Shown one piece after another: positions 60,563 to 64,000 of a stretch of DNA of 64,000 nt (position 1 is its first letter; each line of letters begins with the position of its first letter). Location: positions 549,342-613,341 of the forward strand of contig NW_005197648.1 in the NCBI RefSeq assembly GCF_000372725.1. The letters run 5' to 3'. The DNA comes from Emiliania huxleyi CCMP1516 (taxonomy: Eukaryota > Haptophyta > Isochrysidales > Noelaerhabdaceae). Both the position numbers and the translations under genes were made by a program. The notes under the pieces are model-generated. The model made no database searches and was not told where the DNA came from. It worked only from the letters and a program-made list of their open reading frames with translations.

Positions 60563-63500
60563 CTACTCGCCCTCCTCGTCCTCCTCGTCCTCCTCCTCGT
60601 CGTCCGACGCCGCCTCGCCGACCGAGAGCTTGAGCTCGTACTCCTGGTCGCAGCCGAGGTACGAGTCGCAGATCAGGTAGAGCATGTACGCGTGCTCGCC
60701 CGCGTCGGGCGCCACAAAGTCGAGCTTGACGCGCGCCTTGGTGCCGAGCGTGATCCGCTTGATCGAGACGAGCGAGTTTGCGGTGGGGTCGCCCAGCACC
60801 AGCCACCACCCCTCCTCCTTGGTCTTCGGGTAGCGCGGCGCGTGCACCTGCGGCGCGCGCTTGGACGCCTCCTCCTCCTCGTCCGCCTCGCGCTGCAGGC
60901 TCACGAGCACCGAGACCGCCTCGCCCGCGGCCACCTCGTCCGCGTCCTCCACCTCGAAGGAGAGGTCGATGTTTGGGTACGCGTTGGCGACGCGCGCCAC
61001 GTCGGCGAGCTGCGCGGGCGTCATGCCGAGCAGCGCGTCGCGCTCGGCGTCCTCCATGTCCATCAGGTCGAAGACCGACTCGACGCCCGCCGCGGCCGCC
61101 TTCTTGGCGAGCGCGCGGTCAAAGTGGGGCAGCTGCAGCAGCGCCGAGTCGCGGTCCCACATGCCCTGCACGCACATCTGCGACAGCTCCATCGCCGCCA
61201 GCGCGGGCGCGAGCCAGCCCGAGGAGGAGATGACGTCGACCGTCGCCTGCAGCAGCCGCGTCGACTTCTCGAGCACCGTCGCCGCGTCGGCCCCCATCTC
61301 GCGGCCGACGTCCATCCGCGAGAAGTGGCACTGCAGCAGGACGTTGGCCTTGACGTGCGGGTCGTTGAAGCGCGGCTCCTCGAGCGCGAGCGGGCAGTGC
61401 GAGCCGAGCCGCTGCAGCACGTCGTCCTCGCGGTGCCGCACCGGCAGCGCGTCGAACTCGGCGGCCGAGGCGAGGATCTCGACGAGGCCCTTGAGCTTGG
61501 TGGTCGGCTGCAGGCTCGACGAGAAGAGCTCGATCGTCGTGTACTGGATGTAATAGTACGAGGCGATCATGCCCAGGTTGAGCGGCGACACCTCCATCCC
61601 GTCCTCGATGGCGACGCAGCGCGCCTGCTCGAGGTCGGTGAGCGTCGTCTCGACGAGCTCGGACAGGTGGTCGGAGAGGTGGCGGTGCGAGGCGCCCTGC
61701 AGGTTGTAGTAGTTGGGGTTCTGCGTCAGCCGGCGGTACATGAAGGTCCACGTGAGGTAGTCGACGGCGTCCTGCTTGTTCTCGATCGTCTTGGTGACCA
61801 CCTCGGCGCAGAGGTGGTCGTGCAGGAAGTGGTCCAGGTGGCTCTCGACGGGGAAGGGCTCGTACAAAAACTTGCGGTAGAAGAGCTTCTTCGGCGCGTG
61901 GCACAGCAGCACGCAGCGGCCAGACTCGTCGACGAGCGGGCGGCACGCGCGCCCGATCATCTGCAGGATGTCGGTGATCGGGTAGTCGGCGTACCGGTGC
62001 TCGGCGCCGTCGTAGTACTGCGTGTCCATCAGCACCACCAGCTGCGCGCGCGGCTTGAGCCCCCAGCACATCGAGTGCGTCACCACGAGCACCTGCACCG
62101 CGCCCGACTCGTGCAGCGCGCAGACGGCGCGCTGCTCCTCGGCGCCGAGCCCCTCGTGCAGGAAGGCGATGCCGTTGGAGACCATCTCGAGCAGCGCCGG
62201 CTCCTTGAGGTGCTTCGCGAAGGGGGCGATGTCCTCGGGCGCGGCGTGCAGGAAGCGCTGCGGCACGTCGTCGGCCGTGGCGTACGTGAGCAGGTCGATC
62301 GCCGTCAGCTGCGCCTGCTTGGCCGACGGCACGAAGATGATGGCCGGCCGGTCGGCGGCGTGGTTGACGACGGCGTAGTAGGCGGGCTTGGACATGGCGA
62401 GCAGGCGCGACGGCACGTGCGCGATGTCGAAGCCCTGGATGTGCAGCTCGAGCGGCACGGGCCGCACGTTCGAGTGGAAGTTGAAGATGCCGTGCGGCGT
62501 GCAGCCGACCCACTCGGCCAGGTCCTTGGCGTTGGCGAGCGAGGTGGAGAGCGCGACGATGCGGCAGCGCGACTCCATGTGCGACGAGATGTACCGCATC
62601 CGCGAGATGACCACCTCGAGGACGGGGCCGACCTCGCCGCCGATGAGGTGCATCTCGTCGACCAGCAGCAGCGCGACGCTCTGCACGTTCTTGCGCTGCT
62701 TCCACCGGCGCGAGAGCAAGTCCCACTGGTGCGGCGTCGCGACGATGAGCGTGCCGCGCTCGAGCAGCTTCAGGTCGCTCGCCGTCTCGCCGGTGAGCTG
62801 CACGACGCGCACGCCCTCGAGCGCGCCGAGGGTGCGGCTCCACTCGGCGTACCGCTCGTCGGCGAGCGACTGCAGCGGCGCGATGTAGACGCAGCGGCCG
62901 GCCGGGTTAGTCTGCAGCAGCCGCAGGTAGGCGAACTCGGCGCAGATGGTCTTGCCCGAGCCGGTGGGCGCGCCGATGAGCACATTCTCGTCGCCGGCGA
63001 AGAGGGTGGAGAAGGTTTGCGTCTGGATGGGGTTGAAGTGCGAGAAGGCGCCCTCGTAGAGCGAGGCGTAGGCGCCGAGCGCGGAGACGGGCAGCGGCTG
63101 CAGGTCGAGGAGCTCCGTGTGCGGCGGGTACTTCTCCGGCAGGATGAGGTGGCGGAACGAGATCGGCAGCGTCGCCTCGCACCCGAGCCAGCGGTCCGAG
63201 ACGACGCGAACAAAGTACTGCGGCGGCAGCGGGTCGTAGATCGGGATGGTGAAGGTGAGCGAGTGGTCGTCCTCGGCGAACTTGGCCTTGAGGAGGAAGA
63301 GCTCCGAGTGGAGGACGTGCTCCTGGTCGACGTCCTCGACGAGCACGTAAAAGGGCTCGGCGGTGCCGTGCACCTTGGGCTCGAACTGGAAGTCGGGCGT
63401 GATTGTGAGCTCGACGCGCAGCACGGTGCGCGTGATCGGCTGCACGTGCGCCGAGAGCTCGAGCCGCGGGAACTGGTGGACGAAGCGGTAGATGGCCTTG

Positions 63501-64000
63501 CCCATCTTCGGGAAGCGGATGAGCTCGCCAATCTCCTGCGGCGCGAGGTCGTAGAAGCGCTCCCAAGGGAAGTCCTTGCGCTCGATCTTCTTGATGATGT
63601 CCTCGGGGATGTTCTTGAACTGGCGCAGCGGCGTCTGCGAGAGCCACATGCGCCGGTCGATCATCTTGCAAAAGTTGAGCACGCGCTCGGCGAGCGCCGC
63701 CCAGCCGCGCTTGAGCACGATCTCGTGGATGCAGCGCATGAGCCGCGCCGCCGACTGGGTGATGTAGGTCATGTCGGAGAGGAGCGAGAAGCCGTCGAGC
63801 TTGAGCTGCGAGATGTAGGCCTGCAGCAGCACGTTCGTCTTGGCCGAGGGCTCGTCGACCCCCTCCTGCGGGGCGCGTCGCGGACGCGTCACGCGCGTGT
63901 CGCGGGCGCGTGTCGGCCGAGGGCTCGCCGCCGCGCGCCTTGACGGGGATCGGGACGCGCTCGACGAGCCGCATCAGCTCCTGCTTCTCCTCCTCGCGCA
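60563..64000 (-). CDS. BRR2: BRR2-type spliceosomal helicase, C-terminal half, 5' end outside window
   Basis: U5 snRNP Ski2-like helicase that unwinds U4/U6. The part present covers the end of the first Sec63 unit ([40 protein letters not shown]), the C-terminal helicase cassette ([96 protein letters not shown]) and the second Sec63 unit to the stop at 60563. The degenerate Walker and DEMH forms fit the second, ATPase-poor cassette of BRR2. Exons: from the right edge to 63939, and 63865-60563; the intron 63866-63938 (73 bases) is GC-AG, and its first 30 bases resemble the start of the next exon, sharing CGAGCCCTCGGCC in register. The tail is acidic ([13 protein letters not shown]). About half the family's 2,100 residues are outside the window. 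Confidence 0.95.

Noticed and set aside
60533-63943. 1,136-codon open frame on the plus strand opposite BRR2
   Set aside because: It is antisense to a clearly conserved helicase, rich in Arg, Val, Leu and Glu as expected from reading GC-rich codons backwards, with no domain. The same holds for 55917-57866 and 4319-5689.

Overview
The window is high-GC nuclear DNA from a eukaryote, most likely a unicellular alga. The evidence is spliceosomal introns of about 50-110 bases, a siroheme-pathway enzyme and a plastid fibrillin with organelle-type N-termini, CDPK, BRR2, ALG2, DPH7 and Tim14 homologues, and many GCC/GGC-rich low-complexity runs. A haptophyte close to Emiliania is my best guess. The frequent GC-AG introns and exons that start with G also recall dinoflagellates, but the compact, both-strand gene layout with very short introns argues against a dinoflagellate. 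No rRNA, CRISPR or prokaryotic operon structure is seen. A 146-base run of N interrupts the sulfite oxidase gene.

Layout. 1-18 kb: GH127 glycosidase (-, runs off the left edge), mitochondrial-type carrier (-), discoidin-like protein (-), uroporphyrinogen-III methyltransferase (+), then a divergent pair Tim14/PAM18 (-) and sulfite oxidase (+), a PAN-domain glycosyltransferase-like protein (-), a secreted SRPBCC protein (+) and a SUMO-like protein (-). 18-31 kb: DPH7 (+), a repeat-rich stretch with one hypothetical gene, a fibrillin (-), more repeats, and a FAM151/menorin-like gene (-) divergent from a small membrane protein (+). 31-47.6 kb: transglutaminase-like protein (-), CDPK (+), RecQ helicase (-) divergent from an OB/GNAT/methyltransferase-like fusion (+), ALG2 (-), PPP phosphatase (+). 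47.8-60.5 kb: a large inverted duplication whose two arms (about 4.3 and 4.8 kb) each carry a 2-oxoglutarate/Fe(II) oxygenase gene and the same older retroelement fragment; the 3.6 kb spacer holds a Lin0512-family gene (-) and a TMEM53-like gene (+). 60.5-64 kb: the C-terminal half of the BRR2 spliceosomal helicase (-), which runs off the right edge.

The genes are mostly housekeeping and do not form one pathway. Loose themes are organelle functions (carrier, Tim14, sulfite oxidase, SUMT, fibrillin), secretory or glycan functions (GH127, ALG2, PAN protein, transglutaminase-like protein) and RNA, DNA or translation functions (BRR2, RecQ, DPH7).

The most unusual signals are in genome structure. 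(1) Several introns begin with a near-copy of the first bases of the exon that follows, many introns are close to 73 bases, and about half have GC donors: signs of recent or introner-like intron gain. (2) The inverted duplication is nearly identical over kilobases yet strongly different in one block of about 500 bases. (3) A 371-base hAT-type MITE sits in one arm with an 8-base target duplication, and the other arm keeps the empty site. (4) There are further families of MITEs, foldbacks and ATTT-tailed dispersed repeats.
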